Assembly (NCBI GenBank): GCA_950295325.1
Contig: OX485808.1
Span: 6,946,501 to 7,010,500, forward strand
DNA: 64,000 nucleotides
From: Polytrichum commune
Lineage: Eukaryota > Streptophyta > Polytrichopsida > Polytrichales > Polytrichaceae
Direction of reading: 5' to 3'
Below the pieces are notes generated by a model that saw only the letters and a list, made by a program, of their open reading frames with translations, ran no database searches and was not told where the DNA came from. Below are positions 10,206 to 23,026 of the stretch, piece after piece. Each line of letters begins with the position of its first letter. The first letter of the stretch is position 1. The translations under genes and the position numbers were made by a program.

Positions 10206-10648
10206 GAGCGCCTCCGCGCTGAAAGTAAAAAACTGAAACCCTTGTTTGGTTGCTGCACCGACCCAAGAGGAAAAGCACTGCACCTCTGCGCTGCACCTTT
10301 GCGCTGCGACTCAACATGTGAAAACGCGCGCCTGACCATCGCATTCCAATATCGAAAGGCGAGAGGTAGAGTTTCATTAGGGTTTCATCAGGTTTCAATG
10401 CTCACCTGCGATGTCGCCCTCGAGGTTGCGCACCTCCGTCGTCGACGACTCTCCAAGCTGTCTCGATGAACTACCTCTTTGATTGCCCGCGGTGACCTCC
10501 CTGGTGTCCATGGCTGTCGGCGCAGGATTCATCTGCCACAGCTTGCGACCCTTTCAAAAGCTTGACCTTTTCTGTTCTAGGGTTTCCGCTTGCCTAACCC
10601 TCTCAATAGCACCTGCCCGCCCTTCTATCCTCCACAATGCCCGCCCTA

Positions 10649-11013
10649 CTAGCCTTTACAAAACCCTCCAACTCTTCCGTTCCGCTTGCCCCAACTCTTG
10701 TTCTAAAATTTTAAGTTTCGAGACTTACCGAGTCCTCCTCTCTGTCGTCCCTGTCATCGCTCCTTGGGGCATCATGAGCTTCACTGTCGGAGCTTCCCCC
10801 TTCTTGCGTTTCTGGTATGCCTTCTAGTTGGTTCTCCTGTCCTTCATCATTGTAGCTGAGCACCTTCGCAATATCGGTAATGTCACACCTCTCCTCGCTT
10901 GAACGCCTCGTCCGCACCATTTTGTTGCGCTTCAAAGACTTTGCACTTGTAAAGAGGAGACCACGCTTGCGTTTCTTTCTTGAACTCACTCCCAGCATTC
11001 TGATCTCGCTCAC
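10649..11013 (-). CDS. Possible small basic/acidic protein, two exons
   Basis: From ATG at 11013 the frame begins MSEIRMLGVSSRKKRKRG, with a later ATG at 10920 (MVRTRRSSEERC). It is basic at the N-terminus and acidic at the C-terminus (DAPRSDDRDDREEDS). A consensus donor follows TCG at 10729 (GTAAGT); a possible acceptor (attttag) at 10703 gives a 17-codon second exon ending at 10649, so exon sums stay in frame. No family recognised. The basic N-terminus could be a nuclear localisation signal. It could equally be the first exon of a longer gene or a chance frame, since cysteine and hydrophobic content are low. Confidence 0.25.
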
Positions 11014-11540
11014 TACAAATTACTTCAGATTGCTCTTATATGATTTAAAGGTCTACATTTTTGAGCCTTAGAAGACTCTTCTTAAACCCTAAACCCATTT
11101 ATTACATTTCAAAATATACATTTATTACCTGGGAAGATTTTAACGACTACCGAAATCCATCCATTCTCTGAATTATTCCAGCGGGTTTTTAACCATATAT
11201 AGATGAACATGTGGATCATCCATGCTGGACCTAGATACCATGCGTCTGACGTCTACCATTAAACTCGGTTGGCTGCGTTGTATTATAGAGCCTGCGCCGT
11301 CAAAGCCCACGTCTTATTCCACTCAATGTTTGACATGTCAAGTTGTTCATTTCAAGCTGCGGGCAATTAATGCATATCGTTGTTGAGAGTTTCATATTAA
11401 TGCATATCCATTTTTTAATTGCGATTCCTTACCAAGTTTCACAGTAATTATAATTATTTAGGCTGATGTATACTACCACATGATTAGACAAAGTTTGGTA
11501 GCCTGGATTCAGGGTATCCCTAAACCGGTGTTTTGGCGCT

Positions 11541-11547
11541 TATAAAT
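11541..11547 (+). promoter_or_regulatory. Candidate TATA box for the MULE-like gene
   Basis: TATAAAT lies 85 bp upstream of the first ATG (11632) of the long open frame. The frame is open back to 11533 without another ATG, so transcription from this box would make 11632 the natural start. Confidence 0.4.
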
Positions 11548-11631
11548 TTCAGAACTCTTGCTTCAGATCGTCTCTTGAATTCCCTCTTTGATCCAATCTC
11601 TTCTTCTTCCTCCTCTGTTGTTTACGGTTCA

Positions 11632-14600
11632 ATGGCCTTCATTCGTGTTGATTCGCATTTTGTGCCTGTTACGTTTCCTTTGGGTGCGAATGGTTATGCC
11701 ATCGTTAGCTCAACTACGCTTAGTCTGAGGTTCCAATTTCGTGAAGATGCACTGTATGTCGAGGAGGAGGTTTTTGACAATGACTCTGGAATCCTCTTGC
11801 ACGCAATTGGTCAGTTGCATAGTACGAACGATGCCGGTATGTTTTGGTCGCTTAAACCCGGAAAGTATCGAGCATACGGACTTCCTGATTCTGTTATGCC
11901 TGCTTCCACTAAAATACTCACTCCTCGACAGTCGTCCACTGTTAGCATTGATCCCTTCGTTCCTATACAAGTCAAAGTAGAACCTGATCATCATACCATC
12001 CATAACCTCAGTGACGATTCCGATAGTGAGGACGTCCTTGTTTTAGACTCAAATTTGTTTGAGACGAGTACCCCTATACAGCCCTCCGCTTTAGCATTCT
12101 TTCGTGCTGATGATCATCCTGTGCCAGTCACTTTTCCAGTTGGTCCTGCTGGTTATGCCACCGTCAGTGAGCGAAGTCTTGCTCTCCAATTTCTGTTCAA
12201 AAAGGAGTCTGTCCACATTGAGGAAGAAATTTTTGAATCCAAATCCCCTCAAGCTAGTCAAAGTATTGGACAACTCTCTTTCAGGAATGATGACGGGAAG
12301 GTTTGGTTCTTGAAGCCAGGAAAATTTCGGGCCTACGGAATCTCTATTTCTCTCATGGATGCATCTACCGAGTTACTTACTTCCAGAGAGTCGTCCATGT
12401 CATCCGTTCAGACACCATCTCTTAGAAAAGTGAAGATTGAGCCTGGACTCCGTACTATCTATGAATTGAGAGACTCTTGCCCTCTTCCAAATGTCGATGT
12501 CAGCCACATGTTTGAGAAATGTAGCACAAAATATCTACCCAAAGACCCCAATTCACAACCTACTAGCAATTCTACTGGCAATTCTACTAGCAAGTCTACT
12601 AGTGTCATAGATTCACTGAAACAACTTGCATCCAGAAAAAGGTCAAAGAACGTTCTTTCCAAAATCGATTATGATACCATTACAATAGAGAGGGTTGAGT
12701 ACCTCCCACCTACATTTGACGGAGATATCATTTTTGAATTTCCGCCACTCGGCTGTCACGCTAGGCAGACTGTAGCGAAACAACTTCGTGGTATGGACAA
12801 ACGTTTCGATGGCCACTCCTGGACCCGAACTATCACGTCCAACATCTCTAACGATTTTGGTCTCACTTTTCGAACCTCTTCTTGTTTAGGTCATTTGCGG
12901 TGCGATAATGTTGACTGTGAGTTCCTTACTCGAGTACACCGCACCACACCTATTAATGAAACGGAGTGGGAGGGCAACTCATCTTTGCCCTTTGAGTGTG
13001 GTACCGTGCCTCCCAAGGATTCAAGCATCGTCTGTTCCATTTGTAAGGTTTCGCCGAGTTGTGTTGCCTTGTGTCCGGCTAGGATTTATTATGTAGTTGG
13101 ATCAAAATCTATGTCTCGGGCTTGTATTCACTTTGGAATCCATGCCCATCTGGTCAAAATTGGTGATTATCGCGACTCCATTGAGCATACTACCAGCTTC
13201 CTGAGTGAACAAATTCAAAGCACTCCTACAGCTACCAACTCCGCTTTAGTTTTGGAAGCTAGCAAAGACTTAGTTGGAGACATGCTCCTAGCGCCTGAGG
13301 GTTCACAACCAAAATCCCTCTCTGTAGATGACCTCCTGCCTTTGTTTGATCGTTGTAAGCACCTTACTTCGCCTAGCATCCGTAATACTGTATCGGGTTT
13401 CAAATACATCCGTAGATTTGGGGTTATGGATAGCATCACCAAACTTCGTGGGTCAAGCAACTGGCCTTATGTCCAGGAGAACAAGTTTCCAGGCCAAGGA
13501 GCGGAAACTGACAAGGTCTTTGTGTTCAAAATGTCTGAGGTAGGACCGGGTAGTGGAGTCGACCTCGTGAAACGGATGCAAGCTGGTGGAGACCTCGAAA
13601 ACGCCTGGCTCATATTTGACCATGTTAAGCGTGTGCAAAGTTGGACTACAATGGCGTGCCATGTTTATGATGCCACCTTTTGTCGAGTAATGACCATTGC
13701 CGTCTGCGACATGCAGTCCGAGGATACCGCTGCTCAAATTGTGGTTTGGAAAAACCTCAACGCTGTTATGGCTCGCCACAACGTTTCTCAACCAAACTTC
13801 AAAGGGTTTATGGCAGATAGCGCTCAAGCCAATTGGAATGCTATCCGTATTGTCTACGGAAACGGAGATGCATCTATGCCCATGGAAAACAAGGAGAGAA
13901 CGTGCCTCTTTCACTGGATTTAGTCCCTCGAGAAGCACACAAAAGCCTACATTAGACTCAACCTTCAAGATCAGCACCGATTGCTTTGCAAGCAATACAA
14001 GAACGCCAAGACCATTTCTGAAGCTGAAATGCGCTACCTTGCCATTCGCGCGTGGTGGCTTTCGTCCGGTGCCGCATCTGAGGATGCCATATCCCAACTC
14101 GACCTCTGGCTTGCTTTTTGGCATTTCCGCTACCGCCAATGGGGTGGCTTCATGCAATTGGTAAGTTCTTCGCTCAGTGAACGTGTACCCATCCATTGAT
14201 AAAGCAATCGTCAATCGTCTCCTACATGTTTCCTAATCGATTCTTTCTAAACTCCTTCTCCATAGGACTTGAACGAAGTTGGGTTGGCTGAAATGCCTTC
14301 GTGCAATTTGGCCGAGACCGTGCACAATAAGTGGCTCCAACAATCCGGCCACCGTGGTAAGGATCTATATGTTGCAACAGTTGATGACTACGTGCGCGCA
14401 TTTATGCAATGTGTCTCGTACTACCAGTACTTAAAAGGAGATCGTGCTGGTACTGGCCCGTCCAAGGAAGAGCTGAAGTTACGTGCCGCACAACGTTCTT
14501 CGGAGATTACCGGCAACACCAAGTCCCTTCACGAAGCAATGACTAGAATGCCCGGAGCGCAAGAGTTTTGCATCCGCACGCCACACTTAGAAGGTGAAGA

Positions 14601-15759
14601 AGTCTTCCTATCCTTGAAACGGAAGGCTGACCTTCCTCCAAGTTCGGAACTTGACTCTCACCGACCTGACAAGATCTCCATCTCTCGTCCCCAAGTGCAA
14701 ACGCGGTCTTCCATCAAAAACTCTCAAACGGCCTCACCAACCGCTAATTCAGAATCTCTTGAAACGTTTGCAACTCCAATTGCGCCGCAGCAATCGAACG
14801 GCAATACTCGAGTAAGTGATGTCACCCCACTTTCTCTTTTCCAGCATGTTACAGCAGTTCAAGAATCCGCTTGTGACGAAAGTAAGTGGCACATCGCACG
14901 TCTTCCTAAGACGTCTGCAAAGGCTTGCTTTGCTATACAAGCGATGACAAAGAAGAAGTGTGTGGCCCGTATTGTTCAAGACGGGAAGAGTACCGCTGCG
15001 CCAACATACACCGGGATGATGACCAATTACCGAAAGAATAAGCAAGAACTCTTGCAATTCTTCTTTTGTAACGATGATATTGAAAGGTGTGTTAAAGGAA
15101 CTCGCAGGAAGTGGGTTATATCAAGGCCTGAAGTCCCTGAGACTTGGCCTGTCAAGATGGGGACAAACCTTTCCCGCAAGGAGATCCTCCAATTGGAGAC
15201 TGCTGGATTTCGCCTTCCTCAACGACAAGAAATTTCTCCAAGACGATTGTTCCAAGACAACCTCTCCCACGTGGACTTGACTTCGTATATTACTCCGGCA
15301 TCTCCAGATGAGTTTCCCAAGCGCAGGTCCGGGAAGAATATCCGTCGCATGAGTAAGGCCCCTTCCACACGTCACGCCAACAACTGCGCCTCTGCTCTCA
15401 CGTTAAAAGCTTGCATTCGCAACATTAGCATGGTCCTTGCCCCCGCTCTTGGTTGTATTGTTACCTTGGATTCTGGTTCTCCTCCCAATATCCACCAGTA
15501 CCACTTGACTATTTCTCAGCTTCCGGCGTGCACTTGTCACAATTTCAAGGAAATGGCAACCAAGGCACTTGGAAAGCGCGGTCAGTGGGCCAATTGTAAG
15601 CACCTATACTATGTGTTTACGATAATTTGTGGACTTGATCCTAATTCTGATACTTTTATTCATGCTGCTAGTTTTAGCTTTAATGAGGTCAAGCAAATCC
15701 TTCAGAGTGGATTGTTGACCCAGACAACCTCTCAGGCTTTGGATGAAGTACTCTTGTAA
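11632..15759 (+). pseudogene. MULE/SWIM transposase-like gene with one in-frame TAG
   Basis: Exon 1 runs 11632-14160 (donor GTAAGT) and exon 2 runs 14266-15759 (acceptor ccatag); together 1341 codons in one frame, broken only by TAG at 13921-13923 (codon 764). Residues about 1-100 and 154-255 are a duplicated domain (PVTFP..ANGYA...LKPGKYRAYG and its copy). The middle holds Cys/His-rich CLGHLRCDNVDCEFL and ICKVSPSC. Next comes a DDE-like core with VYDATFCRVMTIAVCD, FKGFMADSAQANWNAIR and CLFHW, resembling MULE transposases. The C-terminus has a SWIM-type CTCHNF...CKHLYYVF finger, also usual in MULEs. The TAG replaces the residue after HWI, where CAG (Gln) would be one change away. No terminal inverted repeats were found, so a domesticated gene is possible. 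Family assignment is by motif only. Confidence 0.6.
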
Positions 15760-16390
15760 TTTCATTTCAATCACATCAATGAAATTGAGGTAGTGAGACG
15801 GAAAGGGCCACTACCAAGTGCATTATTTTTATACCGTCACTCTTTAAAAGCGCTACAGTATTGAATTTGAATGGTTTAGTTTTAACACTCATCAATTACT
15901 GTTTCCTTCATTACACAAAATCTTTTGTAAAGATGTTGAGTTCATTGTCTTCTCAGAGAAACGTATGTATGCAACCTCTGTTTTAATCATGAACTAGTGA
16001 GATTAAAAGGGCCACTTCGAGGTATTTGATGTATCAACGTTTTTGTTGACCTCGAAGATTCATTTAATTTTCTTTCTGATAATCTAGAAACCTTAGGTGT
16101 CTGATATCTCCACTTTTCTTGAATTCATCTTCAATCTCGCGGATCTCAAAAGATGCCAATGTAATTTAATTTTGCTGCATAGAAATACTCCACAATGTTT
16201 GTCAATATTGATTTCGACTCCCTAAACCCTAAAAACATCCCAAAAACAACTTTGCAACGATCACTGTGGAGGAATTTTCCACGGGCATAGGTCCCAAAAT
16301 TTACTATAATTGGAAATATATTTGCAAAACATTGATTTTTTTAATATACCCTGCACATTAAATTATTATTTTAACTTAAAAAAGAAAAAC
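15760..16390. other. 3' flank of the MULE-like gene, no gene seen
   Basis: AT-rich sequence with no open frame of note. CTCCCTAAACCCTAAAAACA near 16219 is telomere-like but single. Confidence 0.4.
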
Positions 16391-16394
16391 TTAT

Positions 16395-19300
16395 CGCTCA
16401 CTGCTCACTGCTCGCAAAATAGCGTCGCTCCCATATGATCTATTCGGAATTGAAGCATTCTCACTACAAAATGCATACCTACGCTGTATTGGAGAACAAC
16501 TACAAAACGCCCTCAATGACAAAGGTAGACTTGGCAAAATTTATTATGGCTTGACACAATTTATACTTACTAAATTTGGAGGTTCCAAAGAAATAACCCG
16601 CATTAAATACCATCATTGCGTTAGATTACCTATCACTAGAACGTTATTCTTACTCAAACATGAAGTTGGAGTCCACCTAAAAAACACAATAGATACATTT
16701 CTATTAAACTCGTCCCCACTCGAAACCGCATGGTTGAAAAAAACACAAAATCTACAAAGCCTAAATCCCAACACTTGACTTAAACTATTACAAAAACTTC
16801 TATTGCATAATATAATAAAATTAGAACAAATAACCATGCCCAATGGTGCCACCTTAATAAACCCAGATGACTTTAAACTATACCACTCCAACCCTACAAA
16901 ATTCATAAAGAATGCATTAAACATCGCAAACCAATTATTCTGCCGCCCTTCCTATCACCAAGAATGTTCACTCCCATGCCCACACCACTACCCTCCACGA
17001 ACCCTAAAAAATGACTTCACAATAATAAACCACAACATCCTTCTTCAACACCCCCCGAACCCCCGGTCCCCCATCTACCCCAACCTCCCAATAATATGCT
17101 TAAAAATCTCCGTCAATTTCTCATACACACAATACTTGACCATAAACAACGACAACTCACAAATTCTAATGGGATAAAAAGAAAAGACACATCATATCTA
17201 TGCCATTGAATTACTCCAAATAATAACACATACAACAAATGGCGTACCCAAAGATATTTATTTCCCTATTGTGACGCATATACTAGTCGTCACAACACCG
17301 AACTACTTACCCAATATTATATGAAAAGACAACACAAACACTTCTCAAACATCATCAATGCATACTTTTCCATAGAACAACAACGAGACACTAGATACGT
17401 TATCCCTGCCACAATTATCCCATTGGCACATATCTCCATTAATGAATGCAACCCAGAGAGTGACATCGAAACAAATACTAACACTATTCAAACACAATTC
17501 GACGTCGCTCACATATATGAAGACAACGGTCGGCACCTCATTACCATCCCAGAAACCATATTACTGTGGTTATGGAAACAATATCATCAAGCTAAAGATA
17601 CCCCACATAGCCTAGAACCACCTACCCAATCATTTGAAACAGAAATCATGTGGCTATGCCAAAGGTATAAATACCGTATTCCTAAAAACGACCCACTTAA
17701 ATGTGCCCAATATACAATACCAACTCCAATACTAGATTTCCTAATAACATCATTCAATATCAACCATTCATACTTCTCATCCCCAGTTACTTGTCCCACA
17801 CAATTCACCCAATTCCACTCACCATTATCTAGGGATAGAATATTTGGATCCCTAGGAAAAGCGTTTGACCAAAAATGAAAGGGAATTGATTACGCCCACC
17901 TCCATAACGCAACAGACTTACAACAAGCCATTCATTGGGTCCGCATTGCGGCCAAAAACGATCCAAATATAATCACTATACTTATTTCAAAAGATATTGA
18001 TTGGTGCCATAATTTTAACCCATACACTGGCCCATTCTTGGACACACACATCATTGCCCACTTTGCAGCAGACACCATCATATACGAAGAACCCACAACT
18101 CCCCCCGAACTCAATATCACGAGAAAATAATTATCAACATTACGAATATTTTGTATCCACCACCAAAACAATCACATCGGTACCTACGAACAAATGAATC
18201 AACTCACCAACATAGCAAATAACCTCCAAATATTACAAATTCACACACAAATTGCACCATCCACCCCCGTAAATACCGCATTTAACCCTAGCAAAAAATG
18301 GGCTAAATCTAACTATCCAAACACACCCGTAAATAATAACATACCTATTCCACAACTCCCAAATTACCAAACTAACTTACCACTAAAATTCTACCCCCAA
18401 TTCAGCTACTACACAAACGGCTCTTTTATGAAACCCAAAGAAATTAACCTTGGAGAATGGAGAAGAGAAAGAGCCGGCTATGGAAGCTATAGCCCCAAGG
18501 GCCTTAACATCTCCAAAAGACTATATGGACACCAAAACATACTACGAGCAGAAATGATAGCAATACATGAAACACTAACAACCATTAATACACTATATCC
18601 AAACGAACCCGTATACATATTTACCAATAGTCTAAACGTATTATACTTACTCAACATACAAATTAAACACCCCACACTTCACAATAGCCACCCCGACCAA
18701 ATTACCCTCGCCACCATGGTACAACTACTTCAAAACCGGACACAACCAATCACACTATACAAAGTTAGAGCACACGTCAACATTGACGGCAACAAACAAG
18801 CAGACAAATTGGCAAAAGAAGGGCTAGAACTAGAGCACAGAATTGCCATTCACCCATATGAGCATGCCCATGCCACCCCATACTACTACCAAAAGGACGT
18901 TTGGGCCTCAATGACGGACGTTCCTGATAAAGGCCCCGTTAGATTCCTAGAAAAACAAATTATTAAATACGATAGGAAAAACAACTTGGAAAACATGGCC
19001 ACACAAACCCCCAACACTTACAAATGAACAGGAAATGTAGATATAGATAAAGAACTTTCTAACGAATTCTGGGAAAACCTGGAAATCACGGATAAACAAA
19101 AATCATGCCTCATCAAATTCCGAACATGAACCTATATGGGCAATGCTCGAAAACAACTGTTCTTCGGTAGACAAACATATCCCTCTATTACATGCCCCAT
19201 TTGCACCTCATACGAACCGGACACGTGGTTACATGTACTACTTACGTGTAAACAACAACATATACATTCACTCCACGTCAAAAGACACAACAAAGCAGTA

Positions 19301-19867
19301 TGGGAAATCAGGAAACTACTAATCTCATCTGAAAAATCTCGATGTTATATTCTCATGAACGCGGGCACCTTCAATAATACACCCCAGGAAAACACCGTTC
19401 CCAATTGGCTACTCCCTTGCACATGCGGTACACAAAGATGCCATTGTAACTCCAAATTTAGACCTGACATCCTTTGTGTTAGAGGATTACCATACCAAAA
19501 TGACCCCCCCACAGACTTGGACCCCAACCTCACCATACAATTCATCGAATTTACATACTGTAATGATAGATTCTCTCCATAAACACCCAAAGCAAAAAAT
19601 AACAAATACAAACCATTAATCGATAGTATTGCTACTAGAGGATGGAAAGTTGACCCCCTTATTATAATCACCGCTGGCGCTAGAGCCACTACACACATTC
19701 CTTCAATGAAATCACTCGAAAATAAATTTAAAATACCCATGCCTATCATTAAAAATACCTTTAAAAACATCAATACTATTGCTATAAAATATGCCATGGC
19801 TATCCTCCTACACAAAAGAAGAATAGAAAACCACCAACCACTACCCCAAACACTAGACCCCCCATAG
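16395..19867 (+). mobile_element. 5'-truncated non-LTR-type retroelement (RT end, RNase H, CCHC), decayed
   Basis: The coding frame enters mid-protein at about 16405 (ASLPYDLFGIEAFSL), so the RT palm is missing. It runs in one frame to about 17165 and, after a frameshift, in another to TAG 19865-19867. Residues around 18395-18835 form an RNase H domain (YYTNGSF, LRAEMIAIHETL, IFTNSLNVLY, NIDGNKQADKLAKEG). A CCHC finger (CPIC...WLHVLLTC) follows at about 19190, then a conserved tail with IQFIEFTYCNDRF. Five TGA codons (16776, 17207, 17876, 19025, 19127) sit at tryptophan-compatible sites beside many TGG codons; TAA occurs at 18128 and 19580. The sense strand is rich in A and C and poor in G. 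Two RNase H catalytic Asp positions read Asn. RT/RNase H/CCHC order fits non-LTR elements. Confidence 0.7.
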
Positions 19868-22819
19868 ATAAAGCCATAAAACCTTAACAACTAAGCCACT
19901 CCACCCCATCCACTAACAATGCACTAGAGACCTGGCGACCCAAATCATACTAACAATCCCCCCCTAATAACTAACCATTTTGGTTCTTGTTACTAGTGAC
20001 TGGTGACTATAGTGTCTACTCTCGAAAGGGAGGAGTAGATCTTTACCTCCATACCTTTGTCCTGTGGGCATTGGATTGGAGGAGGATCGAACAGACACTC
20101 CATTCACGTTGGTCTCCTCCGGAGACCGAAGTTTTTTTCTCTCTCTAGATGGATCTTAAGTGGCTCGTTTTCTTAATCGAACTCCTATATTTAATTGGTA
20201 TGGGGTTTGGTGAGGATCAAAGAGCAAACATCATAATCACACATGTTTAAAAAAGAATTAACTATGTCTTTAGATATTAATAGCTAGTCTACACTCAGTA
20301 GTGAACACAATTTGGAGGACCTATGTGTCCAATTAAGAAATCCACAAACATGCACTTCAGGTAATTATAATTGAATTAGGGGAGGTCCGTTTTTTGCAAA
20401 TGTTCCATTGCGAAGTTGAAGAACATGAAAAATGAACCAAATGACACCCACATACCTTAAGTTGAGACCACCCCCCCCCCCCAACCCAATTATGTTGACT
20501 ACTGAACCTAGTATAAATAACAATAATTGAGAACATGTTCATTGTTAGATTCAACCCTAACCACAAACCATTCAAATTTAGGTGTCCAATCAAGAAAAGT
20601 AATTGAAAACACATTGAGCCATTTAGGCCTTTAAGGGTAAGTTAGCCTCCTTTTGGATTTGCTACTTCTAAAGGAAGAAAAAGAAAAAGAAAAGAAGACA
20701 GCTAAGAAAAAACCAAAAAATGGTGAACACAAGACCCCAAGTCAAAAGTGCTAAACATATCCATTACATGTGCTTACAAAAAGTTCAAGTATGTTTACTT
20801 GTCATCTATGTTTTATACACACATCGATTAAATGGAAAAATCTGATTGATAAATTTCCACACACAGCTCAATAGTCTAATAAGTTCCATAGTCAACATAC
20901 CTCCAATACGATTGAGTGGACCTCAGTATTTTGATTAATTAAGAAGAAAGACAATCTTCACTCTGATAAAAAAAAAAAGCAAGATTTTCATTCGAGCTCT
21001 GTACACTATGAGAGAAATGTTTATGGTCTTAGTTTGGATTCTTTAACCACTTTGTCTTGAACGCGTGCCTGCTATTCTAGGAGAAGTGGTTGCACATAAA
21101 AAGGCATCAATTTTAGGCTCACTCACAATATACAAATATCCACGAGTCTTATAATCATCTTGTTTATCATTGTTATGTGGGTTAGAGCTTATTTAATATT
21201 TTTTATGTGAAGTTCAAAAAAATAATAAAAATAAAATAAAAATTTACACAATGTGTCATTAATGATCAATATACTGTATTTAAATTTGGAGATCCAATAA
21301 AAATGATCATATTTAAGCATAATGTTGCTATATCCTAAGTGCATACATATGAAGGGGACCTACCAATGCTTCAGGTTAATTTGGGGTCTTTGATGTTGAT
21401 TTTGGGGCCATTGTAATGTCGGCTAACTATAGTGCACAAATGTTGAACACGTGTCCGATCTTAGATTCATGCCCAACTATATATCACTCATACGCATGTC
21501 TCCAATTAAGAGTATATTTCCTATCCCAACAATGTGCGTGTGGTTTTAGCTCCCAAAACATGCACCGTTTTCCAAGTCTCAAAATTAGCGAGGGCTGAAT
21601 TATTTTAATTGATTGATACTAAATTCATGAATACACGCTCATATACCATACAAATCAAGAAAATTAATGCATACTCTAAGGTAATTGGTAGAGTGATTAA
21701 AAAATTATATGCAAACACATGCTTGTCAATGAATAATGATGCTATATTTTATATTTTATAATGATTAATGTCGGGATGAACTATGCTTTCTAAAAACTTT
21801 GATGGTACTAATTTCATAAGTGCCACCTTCACTAATTTTCCACACACACTATTAGCCCTCTCTCACTAATTGGGATAATTAGTGCAGTAACTAAATTAAG
21901 TTGTACATTGAGCCCTTAGGCCTTCAAGGGTACAATAGGCTCCTTTAGGATCTGCAAAGTTGTAGTAAAAGGAGATCATGAGAGCACGTGAAGGGTCTCA
22001 AGTGCATCTCAAGTTGCATGCTCTTCCACTTTACAACTATTTCAACATCTAGACCACTTCTAGATGTACCACTTTCACAAGCACTACCATGTACTTCTAT
22101 CCTAGATATTTCCCACTAGTTTTTTATTTTGTACGGGCGTACCTCTCATTCATCCAACATAAAAAGCCTTAAAATAAAATTCATCCCGGAGGGTACTGCT
22201 TTTAGTTGATTTGACACCGTAATTAGGTTCAAAGACCCCACATTAGTCTAATCCTACTTTCTTTGAGATGAATCAGCTGCACAATTGTGAAGGGTCAAGT
22301 TTTGATGTTGGATAGATTAGAGGCGCGCTCATAACATAGAACACTCTTATTCGGTGGCTTTTCTTATTGGGACGCCTACATGTGAGTGGTCTAGTACGTG
22401 GTTTGGTGCAACTTTAAGAACGGTTACCAAAAACACATGCCTTTACAAGAGATTGGACTACTTGCTCAAAAGATGATAACCATTCAAAACTCAATAGCCA
22501 ACATAATTGGGAGGGCCTATATGACCAGTTAATGAGCTCTAGAAAAAAACAAGGAAAGTGGATTTTTCCTAACCGTCTCATACCAATCACATGTCTCCTA
22601 CCCTAGGGGAAATGGGCTAGTCGGAAAAGTGACCATCTGAGTACTATACGCCTTGTGCAACAATGCCCTCTCTCCCCTCACTTAATGGCGACGTAAGCAT
22701 GCTTGAGAGTTATCACAATGATTCATGTTTCTCGCTCTATGAAGACCAATCTAACAATTGAACCAACGGTGGGCCATCAGACGACCATGGCTAGACATCC
22801 ACCTCTTTGATACCTTGAC
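19868..22819. other. Repeat-rich spacer without genes
   Basis: AT-rich. Holds parts of dispersed repeats seen elsewhere: the 'vacant' family with GGAGGACCTATGTGTCCAAT near 20314, a CCCTCTCTCACTAATTGGGA MITE end near 21855, and a segment near 22130-22330 related to the foldback element at 60201. No ORF has recognisable similarity. Confidence 0.5.
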
Positions 22820-22940
22820 CACACTAGGGGGTCCAGCCGCCCCCCAAATAAGGTCCCAAACTGATCCGACTGGCTGCCCCAATTTCGGGGGGTCTCGAAC
22901 TGGCCGTGTTGGCTAGGGGGCGGCTGGACCCCCCAGTGTG
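22820..22940. mobile_element. Small foldback element (121 bp)
   Basis: Left arm CACACTAGGGGGTCCAGCCG then a C run; right arm complements it (CGGCTGGACCCCCCAGTGTG). About 26 paired bases with one or two mismatches and a 70-nt loop. Looks like a tiny MITE. No target duplication was resolved. Confidence 0.65.
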
Positions 22941-23026
22941 GCCGGGGTTTGAGCTGAACTTCCACCACTATCACTTATGCAAAGGGGGGATCTAGCAAAA
23001 AATTGACCCTCATAAAAGTGTGATTA

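Noticed and set aside
13453-14214. 253-codon - strand frame
   Set aside because: Antisense of the conserved MULE-like core; no domain of its own.
11000-16400. Search for terminal inverted repeats around the MULE-like gene
   Set aside because: No convincing pair was found by eye, so no element boundaries are claimed.
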